Below are positions 8,864 through 16,504 of a stretch of 64,000 nt of DNA, piece after piece. Under the pieces are notes generated by a model. The model made no database searches. It was not told the DNA's origin and was given only the letters and a program-made list of their open reading frames with translations. Each line of letters starts with the position of its first letter. Position 1 is the stretch's first letter. Source of the stretch: Sphingomonas hankookensis (lineage in GTDB: Bacteria > Pseudomonadota > Alphaproteobacteria > Sphingomonadales > Sphingomonadaceae); NCBI RefSeq assembly GCF_028551275.1, contig NZ_CP117025.1, forward strand, positions 310,001 to 374,000. The letters are read 5' to 3'. The translations under genes and the position numbers were made by a program.

Positions 8864-10156
8864 TCACCCGCCCAGCACGTGCATCCACATCGGACGGCCG
8901 AGCACGCTGGCCGAGCTTTCCAGCTTTTCCAGCGCCTGCGCGATGCAGCGTTCCGGGCCTTCATGGGTGACGATCGCGACCAGCACGCTGCCATCGGCGT
9001 TCGCGCCGCGCTGCATCAGGCTTTCGATCGATACGCCCGCGTCGCGCATCGCGGCGGCGATCTCGGCCAGCACGCCGACCTTGTCCGCGACATGCAGCCG
9101 GACATAAGCGCGCCCGCGCCGCTCGCTCGCCTGTTCGGGCGCGGCGGCGGTGAGCGACGCTGCGGGCATCGCATAGGGCGGGCCGAATTCGCCGCGGGCG
9201 ATGTCGATCAGGTCGGCGACCACCGCGCTGGCGGTCGGGCCGTCCCCGGCCCCGCGGCCCTGGAAGAACAGGCGGCCGACGAAATTGCCCTCCGCGACCA
9301 CCGCGTTGAGCGAGCCGGTGACATGCGCCAGCGGATGGTCGAGCGGGACCAGATGCGGATGCACCCGCTGGAACAGCCCGTGCGGCCCGGCCTCGCCCAC
9401 CCCGACCAGCCGGATGCGATAGCCCAAGGCCGCCGCCTCGGCGATGTCGGCGGCCAGCACGTGGCGGATGCCGGTCACCGCCACCGCATCGAATGCCGGG
9501 CGGGTGCCAAACGCGATGCTGGCGAGGATTGAGAGCTTGTGCGCGGCATCGACGCCGTCGATGTCGAAGCTGGGATCGGCTTCGGCAAAGCCCAGTGCCT
9601 GCGCCTCGGCCAGCACCTCGGCGAAATCGCGGCCTTCGCTTTCCATCTTCGACAGGATGAAGTTGCAGGTGCCGTTGAGGATGCCGAAGACCTGCGAAAT
9701 CTCGTTCGCCGCCGCCCCTTCGCGCAGGCCCTTGATGACCGGCACGCCGCCCGCGACCGCCGCCTCGAACTTCAGCGCCACGCCCTTGGCCTCGGCGACT
9801 TCGGCCAGTTCGAGACCGTGATGCGCGATCATCGCCTTGTTGGCGGTGACGAAGCTCTTGCCCGCCGACAGCGACGTGCGCGCCAGCGTCAGTGCCGGGC
9901 CGTCCGATCCGCCGATCAGCTCGACCACGACATCGGCATCGCCGGCATGGACCAGAGCGGCGGTGTCATCGACCCATTGATAGCGCGACAGGTCGACGCC
10001 CCGGTCGCGCGAACGGTCGCGGGCCGACACGGCGACGACCTCGATCGGGCGACCGGCACGCCTAGCGATCAGCTCGCCATTGGTCTCGATCAGCCGAATG
10101 ACCCCCGCGCCCACGGTTCCGAGACCGGCGATGGCGATGCGGAGCGGTTGGGTCAT
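8864..10156 (-). CDS. hom: Homoserine dehydrogenase
   Basis: NAD(P)-dependent reduction of aspartate semialdehyde to homoserine, the branch point to threonine and methionine. The 430-aa monofunctional enzyme has an N-terminal Rossmann fold (IAIAGLGTVGAGV), the signature region around ILNGTCNFILSKM and a GFAEADPSFDIDGVDAAHK substrate site. A C-terminal ACT domain starts near YVRLHVADKVGVLAEIA, suggesting allosteric control by threonine. The start at 10156 (MTQPLRIAI) has a GAGGA site upstream; an in-frame upstream start would add nine unconserved residues. Confidence 0.96.
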   Translation of the reverse strand: MTQPLRIAIAGLGTVGAGVIRLIETNGELIARRAGRPIEVVAVSARDRSRDRGVDLSRYQWVDDTAALVHAGDADVVVELIGGSDGPALTLARTSLSAGKSFVTANKAMIAHHGLELAEVAEAKGVALKFEAAVAGGVPVIKGLREGAAANEISQVFGILNGTCNFILSKMESEGRDFAEVLAEAQALGFAEADPSFDIDGVDAAHKLSILASIAFGTRPAFDAVAVTGIRHVLAADIAEAAALGYRIRLVGVGEAGPHGLFQRVHPHLVPLDHPLAHVTGSLNAVVAEGNFVGRLFFQGRGAGDGPTASAVVADLIDIARGEFGPPYAMPAASLTAAAPEQASERRGRAYVRLHVADKVGVLAEIAAAMRDAGVSIESLMQRGANADGSVLVAIVTHEGPERCIAQALEKLESSASVLGRPMWMHVLGG

Positions 10157-10188
10157 ATATTCCTCTTGTTGCACACGTAACAAAATTG

Positions 10189-10211
10189 CGGCCGGAGCAT
10201 CGCTCCGGCCG
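10189..10211 (-). terminator. Terminator-like hairpin upstream of hom
   Basis: Perfect 10-bp stem (CGGCCGGAGC with GCTCCGGCCG) with a 3-base loop. On the minus strand it is followed by CAATTTT. It sits about 135 bases after the oxygenase stop and 32 bases before the hom start, so it could end transcription of the oxygenase gene or attenuate read-through into hom. Confidence 0.6.
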
Positions 10212-10346
10212 GTTTCATGTCTCTAGAGGGTGTGGCGCGGGAGGGGAAGGGTGTTGGCATACCCCGCTGTTCCCGTTGGCAACGCGTTCTCGACGGACGC
10301 TTCTCGACTTCGCTCGAAGCTGCTCGAACCAAACGGTTTCTACAAA

Positions 10347-11300
10347 CTACTTCTTGATAAGACCGATCTCGACCAGTCGCTGGTAGAGATAGTCGTGCGC
10401 GGTGATCGGGGTTTCGTAGCGGTTGGGACGCTCCTCGCTGACGCAGCCGGGCAGCGTCTCGATCAGGAAATCGGGCGCGGGGTGGAGGAAGAACGGCATC
10501 GAATAGCGCGAATGGCCGCGGCGTTCGGGTGCCGGGTTGACGACGCGGTGGGTGGTGGAGGGCAGGACATGGTTGGTCAGCCGCTGCAGCATGTCGCCGA
10601 CATTCACCACCATCGCGCCGGGCGGCGGGGCGACCGGCAGCCAGCGGCCGTCGCGGTCGAGCAGTTCGAGGCCGGCTTCCTCCGCGCCCAGCAGCAGGGT
10701 GATAAGGTTGATATCCTCATGCGCGCCGGCGCGGACTTCGGGGGCGTCGGCGGGAACCGGCGGATAATGGAGCAGGCGCAGGACCGAATTGCCGTCCTTC
10801 ACCGCGCGGTCGAACCAGTTCGGCTCCAGCCCCAGATAACGCGCGATCGCCGAGAGCAGCCGGTCGCCAGCCGCATCGAGCGCCGCGAACAGGTCGAGGA
10901 ACGCCTCACGAAACCCCTCCGGCCGGTCGGGCCAGACATTGGCGGGCATGACGTCGCCATAGCGGTGGCCGGCGGCCAGTTCGCGGCCGACATGCCAGAA
11001 TTCCTTGAGGTCGACATGGGTCGCGCCCTTGGCGATTTCGGTCTTGAACGGGGTATAACCGCGCGCGCCGCCGCCGCCCTCGACAAAATAGCGGCGCTTT
11101 TCCGCCTCGGGCAGGTCGAAGAACGCCTTGGTCATCGCCCAAGCGCGATCGATCACGCCCTGATCGACGCCATGGTCGGACACCATCGCAAAACCGAAGC
11201 GTTGGAACGACCCGCCGAAGTCGCGGGCGAAACCGTCGGGGTCCTGCTCCGCCTGCGCCATCGAAATCAGCGGAACCTGCGAAAGCGGCGTGTCAGCCAT
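10347..11300 (-). CDS. 2-oxoglutarate/Fe(II)-dependent oxygenase, isopenicillin N synthase-like
   Basis: 317-aa non-haem iron oxygenase. The iron ligands are visible as His194-x-Asp196 (AGAHEDINL) and His251 (STTHRVVNP), and the 2-oxoglutarate-binding R-x-S is Arg265-Tyr-Ser267. An N-terminal DIOX_N-like region precedes the double-stranded beta-helix core. The substrate cannot be told from sequence; relatives act on small molecules. The start at 11300 (MADTPLS) was chosen over 11336 because conservation is expected from VPLISMAQ. It is divergent from the efflux transporter, sharing a 118-base intergenic region. Confidence 0.9.
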   Translation of the reverse strand: MADTPLSQVPLISMAQAEQDPDGFARDFGGSFQRFGFAMVSDHGVDQGVIDRAWAMTKAFFDLPEAEKRRYFVEGGGGARGYTPFKTEIAKGATHVDLKEFWHVGRELAAGHRYGDVMPANVWPDRPEGFREAFLDLFAALDAAGDRLLSAIARYLGLEPNWFDRAVKDGNSVLRLLHYPPVPADAPEVRAGAHEDINLITLLLGAEEAGLELLDRDGRWLPVAPPPGAMVVNVGDMLQRLTNHVLPSTTHRVVNPAPERRGHSRYSMPFFLHPAPDFLIETLPGCVSEERPNRYETPITAHDYLYQRLVEIGLIKK

Positions 11301-11418
11301 GAGTCTCAACATCCTGAACAATACGGGTATGCGCATGAAGATAGACGTAGGCGAGCGGCAGGAACAGGGTCATCCTGTGCGTGACCCGGCGGGCGACATG
11401 GGCCATGGAGGCTCCGTT

Positions 11419-12672
11419 ATGTCGCAGACCATCGAATCCCCCGCCGAAACGCGCACGCCCCCGCCCTCCGCCGACCGTTCGCCGCTCCCGTTCGGCGAGT
11501 TCGTGACGCTGATCGCGGCGCTGATGGCGCTGACGGCGCTGGGCATCGATTCGATGCTGCCCGCGCTCCCCGCAATCGGCGAGACGCTGGACGTCGCCGA
11601 GCCCAATATGCGGCAGTTCGTCATTACCGCCTTCCTGATCGGCTTTTCGGTCGCGCAGCTGGCCTATGGGCCGCTCGCCGATCGCTATGGCCGGCGGCCG
11701 GTGCTGATCGTCGGGCTGGTCGCCAGCGCGATCACCAATCTGGTCGCGGCGATTTCGGGCAGCTTCATGCTGCTGCTGATCGCCCGGCTGGCATCGGGTG
11801 CCGCCGTGGCGGCGGGACGGGTGGTGACCATCGCGCTGGTGCGCGACTGTTATTCGGGGCGGGCGATGGCACGGGTGATGAGCCTGGCGTTCATCTTCTT
11901 CATGGCCGCCCCCGTGCTGGCACCGTCGTTCGGCGAACTGGTGCTGGTCTTCGCGTCGTGGCGCTGGATCTTTGGCGGGATCGCGATCGTCACCGCGATC
12001 ATCCTCGCCTGGTTCGTGCTGCGCATGCCCGAGACGCTGCCGGAATCGGAGCGCCAGCCGCTCCAGCCCAGCCGCATCCTCGCCGGCTATCGCATCGTGC
12101 TGCGCGATCGCTATGCGGTGGGCTACACCATCGCCGCCGCATTGCTGTCGGGCGGGCTGTTCGGGTTCGTCGGGTCGATCCAGCAGATCATGGAGGTGAC
12201 GTTCGAGCGGCCGAAGCTGCTGACGGTCGTCTTCGCCTGCGTCGCCAGCACGATGGCGGCGGGATCGTTCTTCAATTCGCGGATCGTGATGCGCTTCGGC
12301 ACCCGGCTGATCTCGCACGCGGCGCTGCTCGGGCTGGTCGCGGTGGCGGGCGTGCACCTGGCGGTGACGCTGGCGGGTGTCGAATCGCTGGTCAACTTCA
12401 TCGTGCTGCAGGCGATGATGATGGCGTGCTTCGGCCTCGCCACCTCCAATTTCTCGGCGATGGCGATGGAGAATATGGGGTCGATCGCCGGGACCGCGTC
12501 GTCGTTGCAGGGATTCGTGTCGATGCTGGGCGGCGCGGTGCTCGGCGCGATCATCGGCCAATCGTTCGACGGGACGACGGTGCCGCTGTACGGCGGGTTC
12601 CTCGGCCTCGGCCTGCTTGCTCTGCTCGTCGTGTTTCGCACCGAACATGGCCGGCTGTTCCGGCGTGGGTAG
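11419..12672 (+). CDS. MFS multidrug exporter, Bcr/CflA family
   Basis: 417-aa protein with about 12 TM helices. It has the MFS loop motif LADRYGRRPVLI after TM2 and the early GIDSMLPALPAIG segment typical of Bcr/CflA drug/proton antiporters. It probably exports small hydrophobic drugs or metabolites by proton antiport. The ATG at 11419 follows a GGAGG sequence; in-frame upstream codons from 11290 lie in the divergent promoter region and look non-coding. The specificity is unknown. Confidence 0.9.
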   Translation: MSQTIESPAETRTPPPSADRSPLPFGEFVTLIAALMALTALGIDSMLPALPAIGETLDVAEPNMRQFVITAFLIGFSVAQLAYGPLADRYGRRPVLIVGLVASAITNLVAAISGSFMLLLIARLASGAAVAAGRVVTIALVRDCYSGRAMARVMSLAFIFFMAAPVLAPSFGELVLVFASWRWIFGGIAIVTAIILAWFVLRMPETLPESERQPLQPSRILAGYRIVLRDRYAVGYTIAAALLSGGLFGFVGSIQQIMEVTFERPKLLTVVFACVASTMAAGSFFNSRIVMRFGTRLISHAALLGLVAVAGVHLAVTLAGVESLVNFIVLQAMMMACFGLATSNFSAMAMENMGSIAGTASSLQGFVSMLGGAVLGAIIGQSFDGTTVPLYGGFLGLGLLALLVVFRTEHGRLFRRG

Positions 12673-12700
12673 TGGCCGATCCAGCGAAGCTGGATCAGGG

Positions 12701-12780
12701 CGGTGCCGGCCCACTCCCCCACCCGGCCACTCACAGCGTATCCTTAATGGGTGGCCGGGTGGGGGAGTGGGCCGGCACCG
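12701..12780. repeat. Perfect 30-bp inverted repeat with 20-base loop
   Basis: The arms 12701-12730 and 12751-12780 are exact reverse complements (first arm begins CGGTGCCGGCCCACTCCCCC). It lies 28 bases after the drug exporter and would make a very stable hairpin. No T-tract follows, so it is not a textbook intrinsic terminator. Its sequence is unlike repeat families A and B. Confidence 0.9.
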
Positions 12781-12862
12781 TTTCCACGTCAGTGGATCGA
12801 ACTTTAGGAACCCGCCCGGCGGCATGCGGGTTTCCCCAGCCTGACTGGATAGGAGACGCGCC

Positions 12863-13204
12863 ATGGGCGGGCATCAGGTGAATGGACAGGGCACCGGCGA
12901 CGACGGCTATGACGAGGACGGCTATGACGAAAGCCAGCGCGCCGAAATCCTCGAGGCGACGCGCGACGGGCCGAGCGACGGCACTATCCTGACCGACCTC
13001 GAACCCGATCTGGGCATGTCCGACGACGAGGACGAGGACGAACTCGACATGGTCGACGACGAACTCGCCGAGGAGGACGAGGATGTGACGATCACCGGAC
13101 AGGGCGACCAGTCCGAGGACGAGTTGCAGGAAGATTTCGACGACGACAATCTCGCCGAGGACGACGACCTCGACGATGCCGATCGCGACGCGATCGAGCC
13201 ATGA
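12863..13204 (+). CDS. Highly acidic small protein, unknown function
   Basis: 113 aa, very rich in Asp and Glu, with runs such as SDDEDEDELDMVDDELAEED and almost no basic residues. It has no signal peptide, membrane segment or recognisable domain and is probably largely disordered. A TAGGAGA site precedes the ATG. The stop overlaps the ATG of the lipoprotein downstream (ATGA), so the two are translationally coupled. Acidic tails of this kind can mimic nucleic acid or bind cations or basic proteins, but no function can be assigned. Confidence 0.75.
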   Translation: MGGHQVNGQGTGDDGYDEDGYDESQRAEILEATRDGPSDGTILTDLEPDLGMSDDEDEDELDMVDDELAEEDEDVTITGQGDQSEDELQEDFDDDNLAEDDDLDDADRDAIEP

Positions 13205-13844
13205 GGATCGCGGGCGGAGCCGTGCTGGCGTTGCTGCTGGCAGGATGCGGGGGCGGCGGTTCGGCAGACAATGCCGCGGTCGTCAACCAGACGGCCGAAG
13301 CCGATCTGGTGGCGGCGCCGCCCGAGCCCGCCGCCGGAGCGCCGACGCCGGTGACGCCCGCGACCACCATGCCGGCCGGCGAGGGTATCCCCGGCGTGTC
13401 CGCGCCGCCCCCGCGCCTGCCCCCGCCCCCAGCGGGACCATGGCCGAGCCCGGCGCGGATGCGGCGGTGCAGGTGCTGCGCGACTATTTCGCCGCGATCG
13501 GCGAGCGCCGCTATGGCGATGCGTGGCGGCTATGGGGCAATGGCGGACAGGCATCGGGCATGTCGCAGGCGGCCTTTGCCCAGTCCTTCGCCAAATATGC
13601 CGACTATCGCGCGGTCGTCGGCGCGCCCGGACGGATCGATGCCGGGGCAGGACAGCGCTATATCCCGATTCCGGTGCGGGTGACGGGCAAATTGCGCGAC
13701 GGAACCCCGGTGGCGATGACCGGGCCGGTCACGTTGCACCGGAGCGGCGATATCGATGGCGCGACCGCCGAACAACGGGCATGGCGGATTTCGGACAGCG
13801 GCCTGAAGCCCCGTCCCGCAACGGAGCCGATCGTCCCGCAATGA
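13201..13844 (+). pseudogene. Lipoprotein gene interrupted by a frameshift
   Basis: Two overlapping reading frames together look like one protein of about 214 aa. The first frame starts at 13201, coupled to the stop of the preceding gene. It encodes a lipoprotein signal (MRIAGGAVLALLLAGC) and a Pro/Ala-rich linker, then degenerates into low-complexity Arg/Pro sequence. From about 13410-13445 the frame one base back becomes protein-like (VQVLRDYFAAIGERRYGDAW onward) and runs to 13844. The switch falls in C-runs at 13401-13432, so it is a one-base deletion in the gene or a sequencing error. The C-terminal part resembles small NTF2-like domains, with low certainty. Its end overlaps the thioesterase start. 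Confidence 0.7.
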
Positions 13845-14239
13845 CCGCCCCCCGCTTTACCCGTTCGATCACCGCCGGCCCCGACGATATCGACGAACTG
13901 GGCCATGTGAACAACGCGGTCTGGGTCCGCTGGATTCAGGATGTGGCGGTCGAACATTGGATGGCGGTCGCGACGCCCGAACAGCAGGCCGCCTATGTCT
14001 GGGTCATCACCCGGCACGAGATCGATTATCGCGGTAATGTCGCCGCCGGGGAAACGGTGACCGCCGAGACCTGGGTCGGCGAGGCGCCGCGCGGGGCACG
14101 GTTCGACCGCCTGATGCGCTTCACCGGCGCGGACGGGCGGGTAAAGGTCGATGCGCGGACGACCTGGGCGGTGCTCGACCGGCAGAGCGGGCGGCTGGTG
14201 CGGGTGCCGGCGGATGTTGCCGAGCGGTTTCTGGGGTAA
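13841..14239 (+). CDS. Acyl-CoA thioesterase, hot-dog fold (4HBT/YbgC-like)
   Basis: 132-aa single hot-dog domain. The active-site region DDIDELGHVNNAVWVRW matches the D-x-x-x-H-x-N signature of 4-hydroxybenzoyl-CoA thioesterase-like enzymes. It likely hydrolyses short acyl-CoA or acyl-ACP thioesters. The ATG overlaps the preceding stop (ATGA), placing it third in a coupled unit with the acidic protein and the frameshifted lipoprotein. The physiological substrate is unknown. Confidence 0.88.
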   Translation: MTAPRFTRSITAGPDDIDELGHVNNAVWVRWIQDVAVEHWMAVATPEQQAAYVWVITRHEIDYRGNVAAGETVTAETWVGEAPRGARFDRLMRFTGADGRVKVDARTTWAVLDRQSGRLVRVPADVAERFLG

Positions 14240-14252
14240 CCGCCCGACCACC

Positions 14253-14354
14253 CTTCGTCACTCCCGCGAAGGCGGAAGTCCATACACGCTGCCGTCGCGG
14301 CTGGTTCGCAAGCGGAGGCGTCAATGGATTCCCGCCTTCGCGGGAGTGACGAAG
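14253..14354. repeat. Intergenic palindromic repeat, family B
   Basis: The arms 14253-14275 and 14332-14354 form a perfect 23-bp inverted repeat beginning CTTCGTCACTCCCGCGAAGG; the loop is 56 bases. It separates two convergent genes. Related copies lie at 28624 and 36712. Confidence 0.88.
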
Positions 14355-14373
14355 AAGGGGCGCACCGCGCCCT

Positions 14374-15096
14374 TTACCGCAGCAGGAAACGCACCGACAC
14401 GGTTGCCCGCAGGTCCTGCTCCCCCGCCGCCAGCGGGGTGGAGTCGGCCATCTTCACCATCCGCGCCTGTGCCATGACCGGCATCGGCATCGGCGGCTGG
14501 TCGCCGCCATTCTCGACGATCGACACGATCCGGTCGACGCGCATCCCCGCCGCCTTGGCATAGAGTTCGGCGCGGGCGCGGGCGCGGCGGATCGCGTCGG
14601 TGCGCGCCTCGTCCAGCGCGGCATCGGCGGCATCGACCGAGAGGTTCGGCCCGTCGATCTGGTTCGCGCCCTGCGCCACCAGCGCGTCGAGGATCGAGCC
14701 GCTCTTCGCCACGTCACGGAAGCGGACCGAGACGCTGTTGCTCGCCTGATAACCGGTGATCGCCGGCGGCTGATTCTCGGCATAGCGATATTGCGGCTGG
14801 AGCTGGATCTGCGCGGTCTGGATATCGCGGTCGGCGACGCCCGCCTTGCGCAGCGCCGCGACGACCCGGGTCATGCGTTGCGCATTGTCGGACAGCGCGG
14901 CGGCGGCGGTCGGCGACTGGCTGACGACGCCGGCGCGAATCGTCGCGATATCGGGGACGCGAGTCGCCTTTCCTTCGGCCACCACGTCCAGCAGCGTCGC
15001 ATCGGTCAGGACCGGCGCGACGGCGGGCGCGACCTGTTGCGCGGCGGCGGGCAGCGCGCCGCCGATGGCGGCCAGGATCAGGGCGGAACGGAGCAT
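14374..15096 (-). CDS. SIMPL domain (DUF541) periplasmic protein
   Basis: 240-aa exported protein: a signal peptide (MLRSALILAAIGGALPAAAQ) followed by one SIMPL/DUF541 domain, with the typical ITGYQASNSVSVRFRD segment and ARARAELYAKAAGMRV helix. Relatives such as E. coli YggE are linked to oxidative-stress tolerance, but the molecular role is not settled. The start at 15096 was preferred over 15120 because a GAGGAT site precedes it and it begins directly with the signal peptide. It is divergent from the RND efflux operon. Confidence 0.87.
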   Translation of the reverse strand: MLRSALILAAIGGALPAAAQQVAPAVAPVLTDATLLDVVAEGKATRVPDIATIRAGVVSQSPTAAAALSDNAQRMTRVVAALRKAGVADRDIQTAQIQLQPQYRYAENQPPAITGYQASNSVSVRFRDVAKSGSILDALVAQGANQIDGPNLSVDAADAALDEARTDAIRRARARAELYAKAAGMRVDRIVSIVENGGDQPPMPMPVMAQARMVKMADSTPLAAGEQDLRATVSVRFLLR

Positions 15097-15233
15097 CGGC
15101 ACATCCTCTTTCGAAATCAATTTGCAACGGCACGGCGGTCGTTACGGGACCGCGCCAAAACGCACGCTGAACGCAATCGATGCGAGGCTTGTCGTTCTTA
15201 TCGAAAAACGCGATGTGTATGCTTGAGAAAGGT

Positions 15234-15254
15234 GCTGTATTAAGATAATACAGC
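15234..15254. promoter_or_regulatory. Candidate operator: 8-bp palindrome upstream of the RND efflux operon
   Basis: GCTGTATT and AATACAGC separated by AAGAT, in an AT-rich patch between the divergent SIMPL gene and the efflux adaptor gene. Its symmetry and size fit a dimeric repressor site, but no TetR/MarR gene is adjacent. It could instead be a short hairpin. Confidence 0.45.
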
Positions 15255-15291
15255 TCGGCCGGGGCTGGGGGCCCTCAATGGGATGGGGTGG

Positions 15292-16500
15292 ATGAATTAC
15301 GAATCGACGTCGATCGCGGGGGACCGCCAGATGCTGACCGGCCCGGACGGCACCAAGCGATCGCGCCACCGCGCGGTCATCGTCGGGATCGTCGTCATCC
15401 TGCTGGTCGCCATCGGCGCCTTCTGGGCATTCGGTCGCAAGGGCGGCGATGCCCCGGCAGCCAAGGCGCCGCCCGCCGGTGCCGCCGCTGGCGCATTGCC
15501 CAAGGTAACCGTTGTCGTACCCGGCCGCGACACCGTGACCCGTACCGTCACCGGCACCGGTTCGCTGGCCGCCCGGCGCGAGATGCCGGTCGGCGTCGTC
15601 GGCGAAGGCGGGCTCGTCACGCAGGTCCTGGTGGAACCGGGCAGCTGGGTCGGCGCCGGACAGGTGCTGGCCACGGTCGACCGGTCGGTGCAGGCGCAGA
15701 CCGCCGAGTCGCTGGCCGCGCAGGTCCGCGTCGCCCGCGCCGACGCGCAGATCGCGCAGACCGAACTCGACCGGTCGAAGCAGCTGGTCGAGCGCGGCTT
15801 CGTGTCGCAGGCCGATATCGACCGCAAGACCGCGACCCGCGACGCCGCCAATGCGCGCGTGAGCGTCGCGCAGGCGCAGCTGGCCGAGACGCAGGCGCGC
15901 AACCGCCGGCTCGACATCCGCGCGCCCGCCGCCGGCCTCGTCCTGACCCGCGCGGTCGAGCCGGGGCAGGTGATCGGCGGGGGCAGCGGCGTGCTGTTCC
16001 GCATCGCGATGGGCGGGCAGATGGAAATGCGCGCGCAGCTGTCCGAAGCCGATCTGGCGACGGTGCGCGCGGGCGTGCCGGCGGAGGTCGTGCCGGTCGG
16101 CGACACCCGCGTGTTCAAGGGGCAGGTGTGGCAGGTCTCGCCGATCATCGACCCGCAGACGCGGCAGGGCATCGCCCGCATCGCGCTGAACTACGACCCG
16201 GCGCTGCGGCCCGGCGGCTTTGCCAGCGCCCGGATCGGTGCCGGCGCGTCGACCGCGCCACTGCTGCCCGAATCGGCGGTGCTGAGCGACGACAAGGGCA
16301 GCTATGTCTATGTCATCGATGCGCAGGACAAGGCGGTGCGCCGCGACGTGAAGGTCGCCGAGGTATCGGACGAAGGCGCGCTGATCGCGTCGGGCCTGAT
16401 GGGCGACGAGCGCGTGGTCGCCAGCGCAGGCGCCTTCCTCAATCCGGGTCAGCAGGTGGTGCCGGTCCGCGCCGCCGCCACCCCCGCCCGCAAGGAATAG
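15292..16500 (+). CDS. RND efflux periplasmic adaptor (membrane fusion protein)
   Basis: About 402 aa with one N-terminal TM anchor (AVIVGIVVILLVAIGAFWAF). It then has the lipoyl/barrel-sandwich halves, an alpha-hairpin (AQTAESLAAQVRVARADAQI region) and beta-barrel and membrane-proximal domains. It bridges an inner-membrane RND pump to an outer-membrane channel. I chose the ATG at 15292, which has a GGATGGGGTGG sequence before it; 15283 and 15331 are alternatives. The pump gene begins four bases after the stop. No TolC-type gene is in this window. Confidence 0.92.
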   Translation: MNYESTSIAGDRQMLTGPDGTKRSRHRAVIVGIVVILLVAIGAFWAFGRKGGDAPAAKAPPAGAAAGALPKVTVVVPGRDTVTRTVTGTGSLAARREMPVGVVGEGGLVTQVLVEPGSWVGAGQVLATVDRSVQAQTAESLAAQVRVARADAQIAQTELDRSKQLVERGFVSQADIDRKTATRDAANARVSVAQAQLAETQARNRRLDIRAPAAGLVLTRAVEPGQVIGGGSGVLFRIAMGGQMEMRAQLSEADLATVRAGVPAEVVPVGDTRVFKGQVWQVSPIIDPQTRQGIARIALNYDPALRPGGFASARIGAGASTAPLLPESAVLSDDKGSYVYVIDAQDKAVRRDVKVAEVSDEGALIASGLMGDERVVASAGAFLNPGQQVVPVRAAATPARKE

Positions 16501-16504
16501 CGCC

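Noticed and set aside
10290..10330. Small hairpin GCTTC/GAAGC downstream of the oxygenase
   Set aside because: Short stem with a large loop and no T-tract; not supported as a terminator.
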